Assembly (NCBI GenBank): GCA_944470555.2
Contig: OX104127.1
Coordinates: 48,536,934-48,600,933 of the forward strand
Length of the DNA: 64,000 nt
Source: Heterobilharzia americana
Taxonomy: Eukaryota > Platyhelminthes > Trematoda > Strigeidida > Schistosomatidae
Direction of reading: 5' to 3'
Notes under the pieces: generated by a model
What the model was told of the DNA's origin: nothing
What the model saw: the letters and a program-made list of their open reading frames with translations, nothing else
Databases searched by the model: none
Made by a program: the position numbers and the translations under genes
In this document: in pieces, positions 42,665 through 53,409 of the stretch
Layout of the letters: each line of letters starts with the position of its first letter
How positions within the stretch are numbered: position 1 is the first letter of the stretch

Positions 42665-43160
42665 TAGATAAATCTTATATTACGTAATTATACTCGTTTA
42701 TTTTCCCACTCTAAATCCTCATTTGTATTAAGTAAATCCCTTCCGTTTTTCAACATATTTTTGACCCTGACTGGAAACTATTCTGTGACTTTCTACGCTT
42801 TGTAATCTACGTTGAAAAACATTGAAAAGGAAATTTTTTCGCTACCAACACTCTTTTTGTCTTCCTCTGTGATCTAATAAGCGTATTCCGGTGCTGAAAA
42901 ATTACACCGGAGCTGAAGAATATTTTAGAAATTGTGTATGAACCTGTTAGCATTTCAGTAATGTGGGTTTACACTGAACTACCGTTTAAGTACGGTTTTA
43001 CTACTGAGTATGTCTTTGCTTATAGGTGATTGGCAATGAGTAAATATTCAGGATAGTTTGTTTCATTGGCTGACTGATTGTATTGTATTACTTATTCTGT
43101 TTTATTTTTCAAGCCAAACAAACACATTTAGCGAATTAAGTAGTGGTTCAACTTGACCAT
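42665..43160. other. Likely upstream region of the secreted-protein gene
   Basis: AT-rich with no frame of note. It should hold the promoter of the gene starting at 43166, but no TATA element or initiator could be chosen with confidence. Confidence 0.25.
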
Positions 43161-43165
43161 ATTAT

Positions 43166-43450
43166 ATGGAGTTAAAGATTAAGATGATAAAATCTTGTCT
43201 TTTCACTTTTTACACGCTTACTTTCCTAAGCAATCTTGTTTTAACTCATATAACACCGCACATACCCACAAATAAGTGCTTTTTAAACCGTGGTAGAATG
43301 AGTTGTACAATAAACTACGTTAAATGGAATTATACTATTGGAGTGAGAACTGAACGATTATTTACAGTTAACATTACATCTGATATCAGGCTATGTGAAT
43401 CTTCATGCGAAAATATGTCTTTATGCCATGGATTTCTAGTATCGTACCAG
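43166..43450 (+). CDS. Exon 1 of a secreted, PAN/apple-like protein
   Basis: The ATG at 43166 opens a 95-codon frame ending in a strong donor CAG|GTGAGT (43451), phase 0. Residues 1-28 form a signal peptide: basic start (MELKIKMIKS), hydrophobic core (CLFTFYTLTFLSNLVL). After it come NKCFLNRGRMSCTINYVKWN, two glycosylation-type sites (NYT, NIT) and LCESSCENMSLCHGFLVSYQ. The C-X3-C-X5-C-x-G-F pattern looks like the centre of a PAN/apple domain, a fold used in adhesion and protease binding. It would be secreted or surface-exposed. It is not a transposon. The family call is inference from cysteine spacing. Confidence 0.6.
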
Positions 43451-43454
43451 GTGA

Positions 43455-44155
43455 GTGAGTGAATGCGAAAAGCCCAAATGTACACTTGTGTAATCTGTTT
43501 TTACTTTTCTCGTTTTTTATAAAATTTTTTCTAACTATTTGGATAATGAAGTTTGACAGAATAGTCACCCACAATAAATCATGAATCATTTCATTCTCTT
43601 TGGCTAAATTGCCAGCATTCATACCCTCCCAAACTCTGATTATCATCAGAAAAACATTCATTAATATTCAGAGTGATGCCAAGCTGGTGTGAATTTCATT
43701 TTAAACCTGAAGAAAAATCCTAATTCCGTGATGAGATACGAAAACGTTTTTATGAAAGTATTGAATAAGAAAGGATGATTCAATTGTGCCGCATAACGGT
43801 ATTATATAAAAGAGTTCGAAAGTTGAAACAGAAGACTGCACAAATGAATCTTTGGAAATGAAAAAATGGATAAAAGCGCTAACATGTAATGGAGCAAAAG
43901 GATAACTACAACTACTTGATACATCAGTGAAGTCATTCCATTAAAATCAGTATACTAGACGTATATTATGGCAAGAAATTAGGAGGCATAAGTTCAAGTT
44001 ACTTTTATAAAACATCTTAATCAACTTCATAAGGTTCAAGTGGTTTATGCACTCTATTTCTCAAGTTTTGGGCTTTTGGTGTCGTAGATAAAGTTCCACC
44101 GAATAACAATGATTTCTACCAAAATATTCGCCTACAGAATTATAAGGTCAAAAAC
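43455..44155. other. Start of a long intron
   Basis: The AT-rich first part of the roughly 4.1-kb intron between exon 1 and exon 2 of the secreted protein. No other feature was recognised. Downstream parts of the intron hold RTE copy 2, a SINE and a Penelope-like fragment. Confidence 0.4.
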
Positions 44156-44157
44156 TA

Positions 44158-45810
44158 AAATATTATTATATTATTATTCATGCCTTGGGTTCCTACTGGA
44201 ATATAGGGCTTCAGTAGTACGTCTCCATTGCACTATGTTCTCTGCCGTCTTTTGAACCTGGCTGCACGACTGTCCAGAAGCTTTGGTTTCTTCCTCACAT
44301 GATCTTCATGTCACCCTCGAACTCCCAACTCGTCGTTTCCCCTTTGGATTCCACTCGAGGGCCTGGCGCGTGATCTCCCCTAATGGTCTCAGTCTGTGCT
44401 CAATCCATCTCCATTTTCTTTTGCATACTTGTTGGTCGATGGGTTCTTAGTTAGTTCGTCCCCAGAGTCCCTCCTTGCTTATTTCTTCTGACCATCCGAT
44501 CTTCAGCGTCGAGTGTAGGCAGCTGTTGCTGAATGTCTGTAGTTTGTTGGAAATCCCTTTCGTAACGCGCCAAGTCTCTCAACCATCACATAGAATCACT
44601 GACTTGACTGGATTACTGTTGAAAATCCGGATATTGTTCACACTTTATACTGAGTGCAGTCAAGTGAAGTAGATCTCCACACTGATTTCAGATTAGTGAA
44701 GGCCTGTTTCGCTTTTCCGATCCTGGTTTTGACGTCCTCATCTGTGCATGTGCCCGCCTGTAGTTGAGACGATGCTGCCTAGGTAGGTGAAAAAGACTAC
44801 TTCCCTTAGGTTTCTCCCGTTGATGGTGATTGGTGCTTGTTGTTGTTGTTGTTGGTTGGGTATCTTCACCACCTTCATCTTCTCCACATTCACTTGAAGT
44901 CCCGTTTTCGCTGACCTGCCTCTTCTATCAACTTGTTAGTTTTCGTCTGTAGATCTTCGAGTTTGTGCCACAACACACTAAACATAAATCATCATAGGCG
45001 AAATCCAAATCTTCTAGGGTCTTCTCATCGGTCCAGTATATGATCGTCTCCTCGCTCCTCACAGTTTGTTGCATGATCTAGTCCAGTCCACTCGACCACA
45101 ATCAGATGATCGGTGATAGTAGGCAACCTTGTCTCACTCCTTCCTATCTTCACTTCAAAGGCGTCACTGAGCCCAGCTTTCCATTGTGAATCACTTGGCA
45201 TGTTGTGTCTTCATACAGCTGTTGAATGAGGTTAATAAAGGTTTGTGACACTAAAACCGTAGTGTTGAAGCAGTTGTCTACCAAATTACTTCTCGGTCGA
45301 TGCTGTCGAAGGCCTGCTTTTTCAAAGTCGATGAAGTTGAGGTAGAGAGTTGACTGCCATTCTATGCTCTGTTCTATGATGATGCGTAGCGAAGCGTTGC
45401 AATTTGATCCACATGTGATTTGTTCTTCCTGAATCAAACCAGCCAGCCTGTTCCGGTCGTAAGTTTGAATCCAGAGCATTGTCTAGTCTCTCCAGGATGC
45501 TGCTGAATAATAATTTGCTTGGGGTGGGCAGCAGCATGATTCCGCACCAGTTCTTGCAAAAACTTGGGTCGCCCTTCCTTCGGAGTTTGACAAGGTAGTC
45601 CTTCCTCCAATCAATCTGCAGGTACCTTTCCTTCCTTCCAAACCTTCTGCAACAATGGTGTGAGCCTGTCCGCTGTTGTCGGTGCATGTGTTTTCATTGT
45701 TTCCGCCGGAACCACAAGCAAATAACAAATTGATGGTAGTACAATTATCAATTTTGTCAGTATATCAACAGTCAATGCCATTGATTCCAAGTTGGTGTTC
45801 ATCACAAACT
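44158..45810 (-). mobile_element. RTE-like LINE, copy 2 (5'-truncated, in intron)
   Basis: Same family, orientation and wording as 26735-29035. Shared text includes CTTGGGTTCCTA, TCACATGATCT-CATGTCACC, TCGATGGGTTC and TCAGCGTCGA. The RT reads AETMKTHAPTTADRLTPLLQ, GDPSFCKNWCGIML and LDSNLRPEQAGW in the complement. The 3' tail TATTATTATATTATTATTC sits at about 44160-44180. The copy is 5' truncated before the endonuclease, with a tRNA-headed SINE immediately beyond. It is antisense to the host gene. Confidence 0.85.
45150..45805 (-). pseudogene. Reverse transcriptase fragment of RTE copy 2
   Basis: Complement frames: LTPLLQKVWKEGKVPADWRK (finger region, 45660-45600), then DPSFCKNWCGIMLLPTPSK, where active members have NYRGITLL. 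LERLDNALDSNLRPEQAGW follows, and QSTLYLNFIDFEKAG (about 45355-45310), which is motif A with the catalytic Asp kept. A shift separates it from TGVRQG-like text near 45150. YADD lies lower, near 45020, as DLDFAYDDL-like text. Broken. Confidence 0.75.
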
Positions 45811-45975
45811 GACGTCAGTTAGAGGACGATTGAGATCCTGAGAGCACTGAGTAGCTGCTTCGGTTTAGTGTAGGACTTCTCAGCAGTACACACCCATGAC
45901 TCCACCTCACCAGGGATCAAACCCAGGACCTTCAGGCTCCGCGGCAAGTAAGTTATCATTGAGCCAGAATTCAAT
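45805..45975 (-). repeat. tRNA-headed SINE, minus strand, abutting RTE copy 2
   Basis: The complement shows GGCTCAATGATAAC (box A region), GGGTTTGATCCCTGG (box B), GTGTACTGCTGAGAAG and CTAACTGACGTCAGTTTGTG. It is the same family as 29039-29390, and in the same position relative to an RTE copy. Confidence 0.7.
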
Positions 45976-45979
45976 AGTT

Positions 45980-47110
45980 CCCATTTTCTTGCTTCTTATA
46001 ATGCTATCGTTTGTTGACCTTGATAATTTTTCATTGATCATTATACTGGAAGGGACTGAGCGGTTTCCTCCGGCTCACTGAACAGATGGCTTGATAACAC
46101 CCCCAGCTTCATTCTGATTTTATTCACTTGGTGGTGACTAGCGATGGAGTGCAGGACTCGTACTTAGTTCTGTTTAGGACTTGTAAACTGACTGTACTGT
46201 GAGGATCAACTGCGTAGGTATTTTGCTATCTAAAACTGAACAATAAATCTCAATTTCATTTCGCTTACTCTAATCATAGTCCATGGGTAGTTACGTTCAC
46301 TGTACTGTATTGGACAGTTGATTGCTATTATGCTTCGTGCAATGTTTACTAAAATTTTATCTTTAATTCAAGTACTAATAAAGGATAGATACTGTTTAAC
46401 CTACAAAATTGGTGATCACATGTTTATTAGGTGAAACTCAGCTATCTTTATTCATGCTTTACTCAGTTTACTCATAGAAACAGAAAGCTACAAGCAACTA
46501 AATAGACTAAAGAATCAGTATCATGTTGAATATTTAGTAGTAAAAGTTCATGCTTCTTGTTCCGTATCACCGAAATATGTGTTCAATACTTAGGAAAACG
46601 TCATTTATTGTTTCTTAAAATCTTTAATGAAAGGATCGTTTAAAAGTTTCACTTTCCACAGTCTACATCGCTTGATCGAAGGGATCAACTTTTGTGAACA
46701 TATACACTCGTTGAACGAGTGCTTAATTATGTATCTTCGGATTATATTTCGATAAAATGTGCTTGGAAGTAAACATAATTAAAAACTTTATGTTGAGCTC
46801 ATAGAAATTGTGGTTAACCGCTGTTGGACTGCATTTTATGTCCAAAAAATGTTATAGTGTCAATTGATTCTGATCTAGAACTTGGCAATACAACATTGTT
46901 CACTGAATGACACCTTGTGTGCAACTTATTACCTGTAATCAGATCATGGTGATATTAAGTAACACGTGAGATACAGTAGTACTGTAAAACGTTCTGTCCC
47001 GCTCCTTCACTCTATGTTGTATCAAAAATTATGGGATCTAAGATGAGAGTATTATCTACCATAGTATTCAGGTTCTAATCTGAAGATACAGAATGGCGTC
47101 AGCATAAAAT
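45980..47110. other. No gene recognised
   Basis: AT-rich intron-like DNA. A weak match to the 3' end of a Smα-like repeat (TGGAGTGCAGGACTCG at about 46146-46161) is too short to support. Confidence 0.4.
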
Positions 47111-47117
47111 ATCATAA

Positions 47118-47475
47118 TTGAAATTTGTCATACTCCATAAGTGGAACGTTGTTTGCCACCAGTGTAAAAATCATATTCTCCTGTCAGAAACCCATTTAGG
47201 GCGTTGGGTTACATCAGTTTGCGTATACCAGTTTGTGTGCTCCTGTAGAGCCGAGCACATAGGCCGTAACATGCATCAGCTTATGCAACGCGCTCGCTAA
47301 CATTATCCAACTTCGCTGACAAGGGGAAAAAGGAAATGCATCTTTAGCTCTGTAACAGAATATTCGGTCCCTTTTGATAAGTCCTTCAAAATTGTGTTCA
47401 AAGTCCGACTAAACTACTTGAAAAGAGTGAGGCTAAGACATTCGAGGATAACTGAAGTATTAGTGATTTAAAAAT
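47118..47475 (+). mobile_element. Penelope-like element GIY-YIG-domain fragment
   Basis: Frames read VYQFVCSCRAEHIGRNMHQL (47211-47282), equivalent to 'VY...C.CG..YIGRT..QL' of Penelope-like GIY-YIG domains (Tyr changed to His). Then comes HYPTSLTRGKRKCIFSSVTE (47300-47360), and after a shift KSFKIVFKVRLNYLKRVRLR. Stops are present. It sits in the last part of the secreted-protein intron, in sense orientation. Confidence 0.65.
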
Positions 47476-47594
47476 TCAAACCATCATTATGTGTGCGCAA
47501 GAAATATGTATAACGTCTTTCTTCGCCATGGCTGCCGTAGGCTATCGATCACACTAAATAACCCACATATGACGCAATCATTTTTGTCTTGCAG

Positions 47595-47712
47595 TCATTT
47601 CGTCTATTTCCTCACTACGTAACTTCCCTTTGTGATGGAATTGATAATGATCCTTGGTCAGGAATTACTCTTACGCGTTCTATCCTTTTTTTATACATTC
47701 ATGAATGGACAG
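47595..47712 (+). CDS. Exon 2 of the secreted PAN-like protein
   Basis: The acceptor is TTTGTCTTGCAG and the donor is ACAG|GTAAGA at 47713. In phase 0 from exon 1 it reads SFRLFPHYVTSLCDGIDNDP and WSGITLTRSILFLYIHEWT, ending in phase 1. Both other frames hit stops, which supports this frame and the join to exon 1. It adds one cysteine and a hydrophobic strand. The next visible exon needs phase 0, so this junction is not yet explained. Confidence 0.55.
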
Positions 47713-47867
47713 GTAAGAGAATGAATTTGTTGAAAAGAAAAATACTTCTTCCGTGAAATCTTTTGTGTTTTCCTATCCTCAAAAGGGATTATTTCGATAT
47801 TTGAAATTTATCTGTATTTTGATTGAAGGCAATATTATAAATTCTAGTATTCTTGTTTATTTTTCAG

Positions 47868-47961
47868 ACAGATCCACCTGAATGCTATTATTTTGACCGA
47901 AGTGCCAGAAGTAAAATAATAAAGAACGATAATTGGACCGCATATTTTCTTGTCTGCTGTG
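47868..47961 (+). CDS. Exon 3 candidate of the secreted PAN-like protein
   Basis: The acceptor is TTATTTTTCAG and the donor is TGTG|GTAAGC at 47962. In phase 0 it reads TDPPECYYFDRSARSKIIKN then DNWTAYFLVCC, with a C...CC pattern, a glycosylation-type site (NWT) and a tyrosine-rich strand as in PAN/apple folds. Spliced directly to exon 2 (phase 1) it stops after four residues. Either a small exon of length 3n+2 lies between, or alternative transcripts exist, or the direct join is the true C-terminus. Confidence 0.5.
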
Positions 47962-48104
47962 GTAAGCTGTTTTATCCACCTCTTAAGTAATTCGGGTAAT
48001 TTAATCAAATGTCGTCGCGTGGATAGCAAAACATTTTGGATAACAATGAAGAATTTTCAAGCAAATCTTTGCAAAAACATTCTGTTACAGTTCGTAGACT
48101 AATT

Positions 48105-48420
48105 ATTTCCTATTACCACTGAGCTACTGAGTCCATGACTGACCTCCTGTGTGACTGGTTATCTTATTACAAAATTACTGATAGGATTCTATCAGGACTC
48201 AGGATTAGGCAGTATAGAATTGGCTGCTGTCCTCAGACCAATCGAGATTTCTAATCCAATCAGTCTTATAAGAGGTCATTTCAGACCTGAATAGCTCAGT
48301 GGTAAGGTCTCTGACTGTCACATTAGGTGACACAGTTTTGAATCTCTTGCTGAATAGTGCCAACAAGAGTGAGATTCAGTTCTATAGCCTCTCACTGATT
48401 GCTTTCAACTATCTGAAATA
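48105..48420. repeat. Pair of divergent tRNA-like SINE heads
   Basis: On the minus strand TAGCTCAGTGGTAATAGG (complement of about 48109-48126) has a box A. On the plus strand TAGCTCAGTGGTAAGG (48293-48308) has a perfect box A, followed by GTTTTGAATCTC (box B, about 48342-48353). The plus copy shares its body (GCTGAATAGTGCCAACAAG) with 24185-24345. No cloverleaf is convincing. They are not tRNA genes. Confidence 0.55.
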
Positions 48421-48975
48421 AGAGTAGTTTACTATGGCTAACTGGAAAAAGGCTTCATAGCTTCATTACTCACAAGAATGCGTTTTCTGGTCTTCATACC
48501 ACTTTAGTTGAGTTGGGGATCTTTATCGTATTTCGCTCTTGCCTAAAAAATTTCAAGAGATAAGATGCATCAAAGTAAGTCAATATACATTAAAGTGATA
48601 GTATTTAGAATATCAAGGAAACTCTAACATCATTTTCAAACTACCTCTTATCCTGTTGATGAAATAAATCAGTGAGGAGTGTGATTTTTATGCATGTAAC
48701 CAATGCTTGACTTAATGATTACATAAGCAGTCCTAAGTAAACTGATCTTCGGCTAGACAAACTGTAAGCAAAGTTATATTTCGTTGATCCCATCCTGTCG
48801 ATCGTCTTACATAATCAAGTTTAGTGACTCAGCATCTCAGCATACATTTTCTGAGGCGATATGATTTTAGATAATCATTGAAAATGCGGGAATTTATGTT
48901 ATGTACTTCCTCAAACCCACCAACCTGTATATGAATGACATACTTCATGTTGTGCTGAAATCAGGGATTTCATAT

Positions 48976-49088
48976 TAGATTTGTTTATTCGATTTTTAAC
49001 ACAGTGATACAGTATTATTTGCTTCATGACGTTTCGAGCAAATAATACTGTATCACTGTGTATTGTAAATTGAATAAATAAATCTAAT
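48976..49088. repeat. Near-perfect palindrome
   Basis: ATTAGATTTGTTTATTCGAT through CACAGTGATACAGTATTATT on the left is mirrored by AATAATACTGTATCACTGTG through AATAAATAAATCTAAT on the right. The arms are about 48-52 bases with two small gaps and the loop is about 13 bases (TTCATGACGTTTC). Related single-arm text (CAGCATTATTTATTGAATGA then CGTTTCGAG) occurs at 24500-24532 and, inverted, at 25996-26030. Confidence 0.85.
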
Positions 49089-49177
49089 AAGGAATTACAT
49101 TCTCCCACAGTGCCCAAGTTTTAAACTTATATAAAATCACCAACCGTCTAATGTTATTATTGAATTCTTTGTAATGA

Positions 49178-49572
49178 ATGCGTAAGTTTCGAACAGTGTG
49201 CTCTATAACTAAAGTTTCATTACTCTTATTTCATGAGATATTCAACTTTGGTGAGGTGTTTTTTAGTGCCCACCTACATAAAGCACGTAATGCCTTAATG
49301 TTTCTTCAAAAGCCATTTAAAGATCTGCAGGAGGATCCTAATCTTAATGTTATTCTTCGTTGTATGCTCTGGGCTGGGGTGTTTAATTGTGGGGCTTTCA
49401 TCGTCTTTCTAGATGACATTGTCAGCACTACCTTCCATATGAAGTGAGCCGTAAACCTCTCTCTCTTTTCGTCAAGTGAATCACTCACGAAAAGAAACTG
49501 ATAGCTCACTTCATATTGAAGTTGTTTGTGATGATACTATTTGGAAAGACGATGAAAGGTCTACAATTAAAC
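49178..49572. repeat. Open frame running into a large imperfect hairpin
   Basis: 49381-49450 and 49504-49572 are inverted copies at about 75 percent. GTTTAATTGT mirrors ACAATTAAAC, TTTCATCGTCTTTC mirrors GAAAGACGATGAAA, and ATATGAAGTGAGCC mirrors AGCTCACTTCATAT. A nested inner pair CTTTTCGT/ACGAAAAG lies in the loop. An 89-codon plus frame starting with ATG-like text (49178-49447, HKARNALMFLQKPFKDLQED) ends inside the left arm. It could be a non-autonomous DNA transposon or a decayed duplicate; no protein family is recognised. Confidence 0.5.
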
Positions 49573-49744
49573 AATCCAGCTCAGAGAATACAAAGCAACC
49601 AAGAACATCCACCTGAGCTACAAATATTCTCCACCACTAATTTTGTTATTTGCATCATCCCGTCATTTATTGAACTGAAGTGATCGGTCTCTATTGGCAT
49701 ATGAGCTCCTTCACGGATCCCTTGATATTGCCTGCGTTTGAATT

Positions 49745-50005
49745 GTATGTTATTGATCAATAGTGGCTAGCAGTGGAACCCAGGACGCACGTTTCGTTCT
49801 CTTTGGGATTCGTCAAACAGATATACCTGCTCATATCTTCTCATCTAGTGACTAACGCCCTGGCGTTTGAAGCGATCAGTCTCGGGTCTGAGTCTTGGTG
49901 AGAACAACATCGCTCACTGGGAGGCAGATACATCCATATGACGAGCACAGGACACGAAGAAACGCGCGTCCTGGATTACGTTGCTTGCCGCTGTCCATCA
50001 TTAGG
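49745..50005. repeat. Composite Smα-like repeat (inverted head plus direct copy)
   Basis: The complement of 49752-49830 gives TTGACGAATCCCAAAGAG, AACGAAACGTGCGTCCTGGG and TTCCACTGCTAGCC, a damaged hammerhead half. From about 49840 the plus strand has TCTAGTGACTAACGCCCTGG, CGTTTGAAGCGATCAG, TATGACGAGC, GAAGAAACGCGCGTCCTGGA. Both halves keep the cleavage-side GTCCTGG, but neither has a complete CTGANGAG box. Confidence 0.7.
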
Positions 50006-50534
50006 ATCCTAATATTGTACATAAAGTGAATTGATCTATATTTAAGATGACTTCAAATGAATGGTGTATAAACATTTCCATTTCCAAGATATCAGCTCTG
50101 GAGCTTTCGAGCAAACATCATTTTAGTGAAATCGGTTGTAATTTTTGAATTCTATTACTAACCAGCACTAGTAACTAAACTCAAGACACGGGACTTTTGA
50201 TCCAATTTCTCACTTCAGTTATTTTCTTTCAGCTGGCAAAATAAAAAATTCCCAAATCAAGTTCACTAATATCTGATCATGTAGATTCCAAGTTTATTAA
50301 CCGCATTTAGGACTAGTAGTATAAGAAATGGTTCTTTTAATAGATACATTAAGATGGAATATTTGTCTAAGCTTCTGGGTGAAGGTAGTGATTATTAGCG
50401 TTTTATTCCTAGTAGTCAAGTGAACCTTTATTACTTTTGATTATTTTTCACTTGGTTGTCAACCTAAATTCTTTTTTGAAGTAATCTGGATTTTAGTTTT
50501 TTGTTTCATACCTGTTGCATGAGAGATGCCCCCT

Positions 50535-50700
50535 CATGCCCATGTGGCCTAGTGGATAACGCTTTGGCGTTTGAAGCGATGGGTACTGGGTCCGACTTTC
50601 AGTGGGAACGACATCACTCGTTGGGGTAAAGGTGTATTCAACTGAAGAGTACCACATAGGATGAAGTGCGCGTCCTAGATTCCACTACTGGGTATGAAGC
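50535..50700 (+). repeat. Smα-like SINE with damaged hammerhead
   Basis: Box A is TGGCCTAGTGGATAACG (50545-50561). GGCGTTTGAAGCGATGG follows, then CAACTGAAGAGTACC, AGGATGAAGTGCGCGTCC, TAGATTCCACTAC. The first hammerhead box is intact (CTGAAGAG) but the second reads GAAG where GAAA is needed, so cleavage is not expected. Confidence 0.75.
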
Positions 50701-50704
50701 AGAC

Positions 50705-53405
50705 TGCAAAGTAAATATTGATTTGTTGAAGAATGTTCTTTGGTGAGCCACAACGCTACGTAATCTAATCTTGAAGTCAAACGAAAACTTGATGCGTAGA
50801 ATCCAATCAGCACTTAACAATGACTGACAAATGTATTTTATCAAATAATTTAGCAGGTATTTTGTGATCAGTGTTAAGTTTTCTGAATAAATCACAAAGT
50901 AGCTAAATCTAAATCCTCCCAGAAGTTGTTGGCCAACCTTGCTTTCAGTTGAAGTCTATGTATACACTAACCACTAATAAGTGTACTATAGCACAATATA
51001 TTTTAAGGAGGTCAAACTTTCACAATCAAGTTTCACTCAAGGGACCTTGGTAACCGAAACAGTAAATCGAAGCGAATTAGTGGTTGTTTTATGTCAGAAA
51101 ACTTCATATGAGTAGTGCATTTAGAAAATCAGTGTACAACTTTCCTATTCTGTTATAATACACATTGTGACGAAAAATACTCGTTTGTACCAATAAAAAG
51201 CTGGTTGTACTTACCAAAAACACTGACTAATTGGTTGTCAATCAGATTATCATGTGTTATTGACTGAGAGTTTTTGTTAGATAAATAAATTATCAAATTT
51301 AACGAAGCAGTAACAATTTTCAATATCCGTTGAACAAGTTATAAAAAGCAATGAATACAGTGAAGTAATTTGTCTGAGTTGCGCAATTTGTTTTGCAACA
51401 CATTTCGAGCAGTCTGATCACATACTTGTCATAGGTATTTACGTGAAACATTATAGTGAGATAAGGAGTGAGAAAATGAGACACCAAGTAGGAAGATAAG
51501 AATGAAGATGAAAATACTAATGGAAATCAATAGTGCGAAAATTATAGTACATTGACCTTGGTTTCTGAAGTGAATTTTACCAAGGAAGGTTTGATGCGGT
51601 AACAAATAAGGGTGGCCTAAACTTCCTAATTCCTTAGATTTCGACAGATTTGAGGGTGCGTCTTCATCAGGTTTTGTGCACACGTCTAAGGGATATAGAG
51701 ACTATAATCTCGTGACCTGTATCAATGGTATGTTTACCAATAGAAGAGCTTTGACATGTACTACCAAAGTTTATAGGTTTAGATTAACTGATTTGCTTTT
51801 GAAGCCCTTCTTAGAATATGCTCCAGTGCTCTTACTTGCATGGACTTGTGAGGTCTTCCTATATATGTGTCACTACAGGTGTATTTTAGTTGGTAGAAGT
51901 GATGGGATGTGACACTATTGTACACATGCTGTAAAAGTTTTGGAGAGTACACATGCCTGTTTGTTTCTAATTAACTTGGTATGTAGTATGTCCTTCCAAT
52001 AACGACATTCAATTCCCATTTAAGAATTGCGCCATGACAGTTATATTTGTACAGAGACTTGACATCTTGCTTTGGAACAAAGTGAAGAGCTAATTTTGAT
52101 GCTCTACCAACTTTGTACCAACCAATAAGTATTGATAGATGGTTATTCTTCAGAATATCCAGTATTCTTGAGTTGTCTTTTAGACTATCGTCTGCTCATA
52201 TTCGTTGAATTTTTACTTGACGTCTTTTTGTATTCTCACATATTATCTCTGTACAACTTTCCGAAATTATAACAATTACCTATATGATGAGATTATTCAA
52301 AATATGTCGTACAAATATATGACACTATTCAAACAAATTATGTCTTACTGTTTTTACAAAAATGGTTTACGAAGAAAATCAATTTTAAGGAAATAAATAC
52401 TATCTCCAAATAAAACATGATTATCATTTCACTGAAATATCTTTATAAAATATATTAATTGTTCATTCTAATTTGGATGAAACTCACTATGAAACTCTTT
52501 GAAGGACAACTGATAAATATGTTCATTGTCCAACATAAAATATATCGAAGTCTCACCTGGTATTCATCATTAAATATAATGTCATATTTTGAACAATGAA
52601 TGCCATAGAAATATTTCTCCAGTCAATGTTTATTTTCTACACTATTATTTGTGAATTAGCTATCTAATCAGAAGTCAATGCAGGATATGATGAGGACAAA
52701 GTTAATTGTCACATTTCAACTACCTTATTTACCTTGTTGTATACACTTAATTTGTTCATTATTCCTTCTGATTGTAAATCATGTGGGTGTTGTACAAACT
52801 TAAGTAGTATCTATAATATAAACATATTGCCCTAATCAGTGTTTTCTTTTACTTCTAATTCCAGAGGAATAAGCGAAATATATGAGACAGTTGAAAATAT
52901 CAGTTTTGAAAGCTAAAAATTAAGAGTATTCCTTGGGAAGAAACAAGTTTGTTGTGGTCATCATGACTTATAAAAAAAAGGTTCTGAAGACTGAACATTT
53001 TTTTCAAATGACTAGAAGTGGTAAAAATTCATTTTATTGGCGGTTTTTTATAATACCAAATATTGGTGGAGGGCATTGTATTTTAAATGAGTAGTTTAAC
53101 TAATTAATAAGGAATATACAACTAGTCGCAGAGTTTGAACAGTGTGGCTATTCAATTTCAATCTATCAAAAAATATCATCAAAATTAATATTAACAGCTT
53201 GAATGCAATAAAAATCCATTGACAGAAAGCAATATAGTATTAAATCATATATGAATGGATATATGAAGATGAAATTTCACGATAGATTCATACTAACTTT
53301 GTTTTTATAAATTAACAATGTTATAATGTATGTTTGTGAGGCTGCAGACAGCACTTTGTAAATTTTTATTAACTAAGAGACAAATATCATCAAAATGAAC
53401 TTTTT
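50705..53405. other. Long AT-rich stretch without recognisable genes
   Basis: No coding exon, RNA gene or repeat could be supported. Small frames (51429-51683 minus, 51676-51912 plus, 52205-52396 plus) lack motifs. They are hydrophobic because the DNA is AT-rich. Confidence 0.4.
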
Positions 53406-53409
53406 CATA

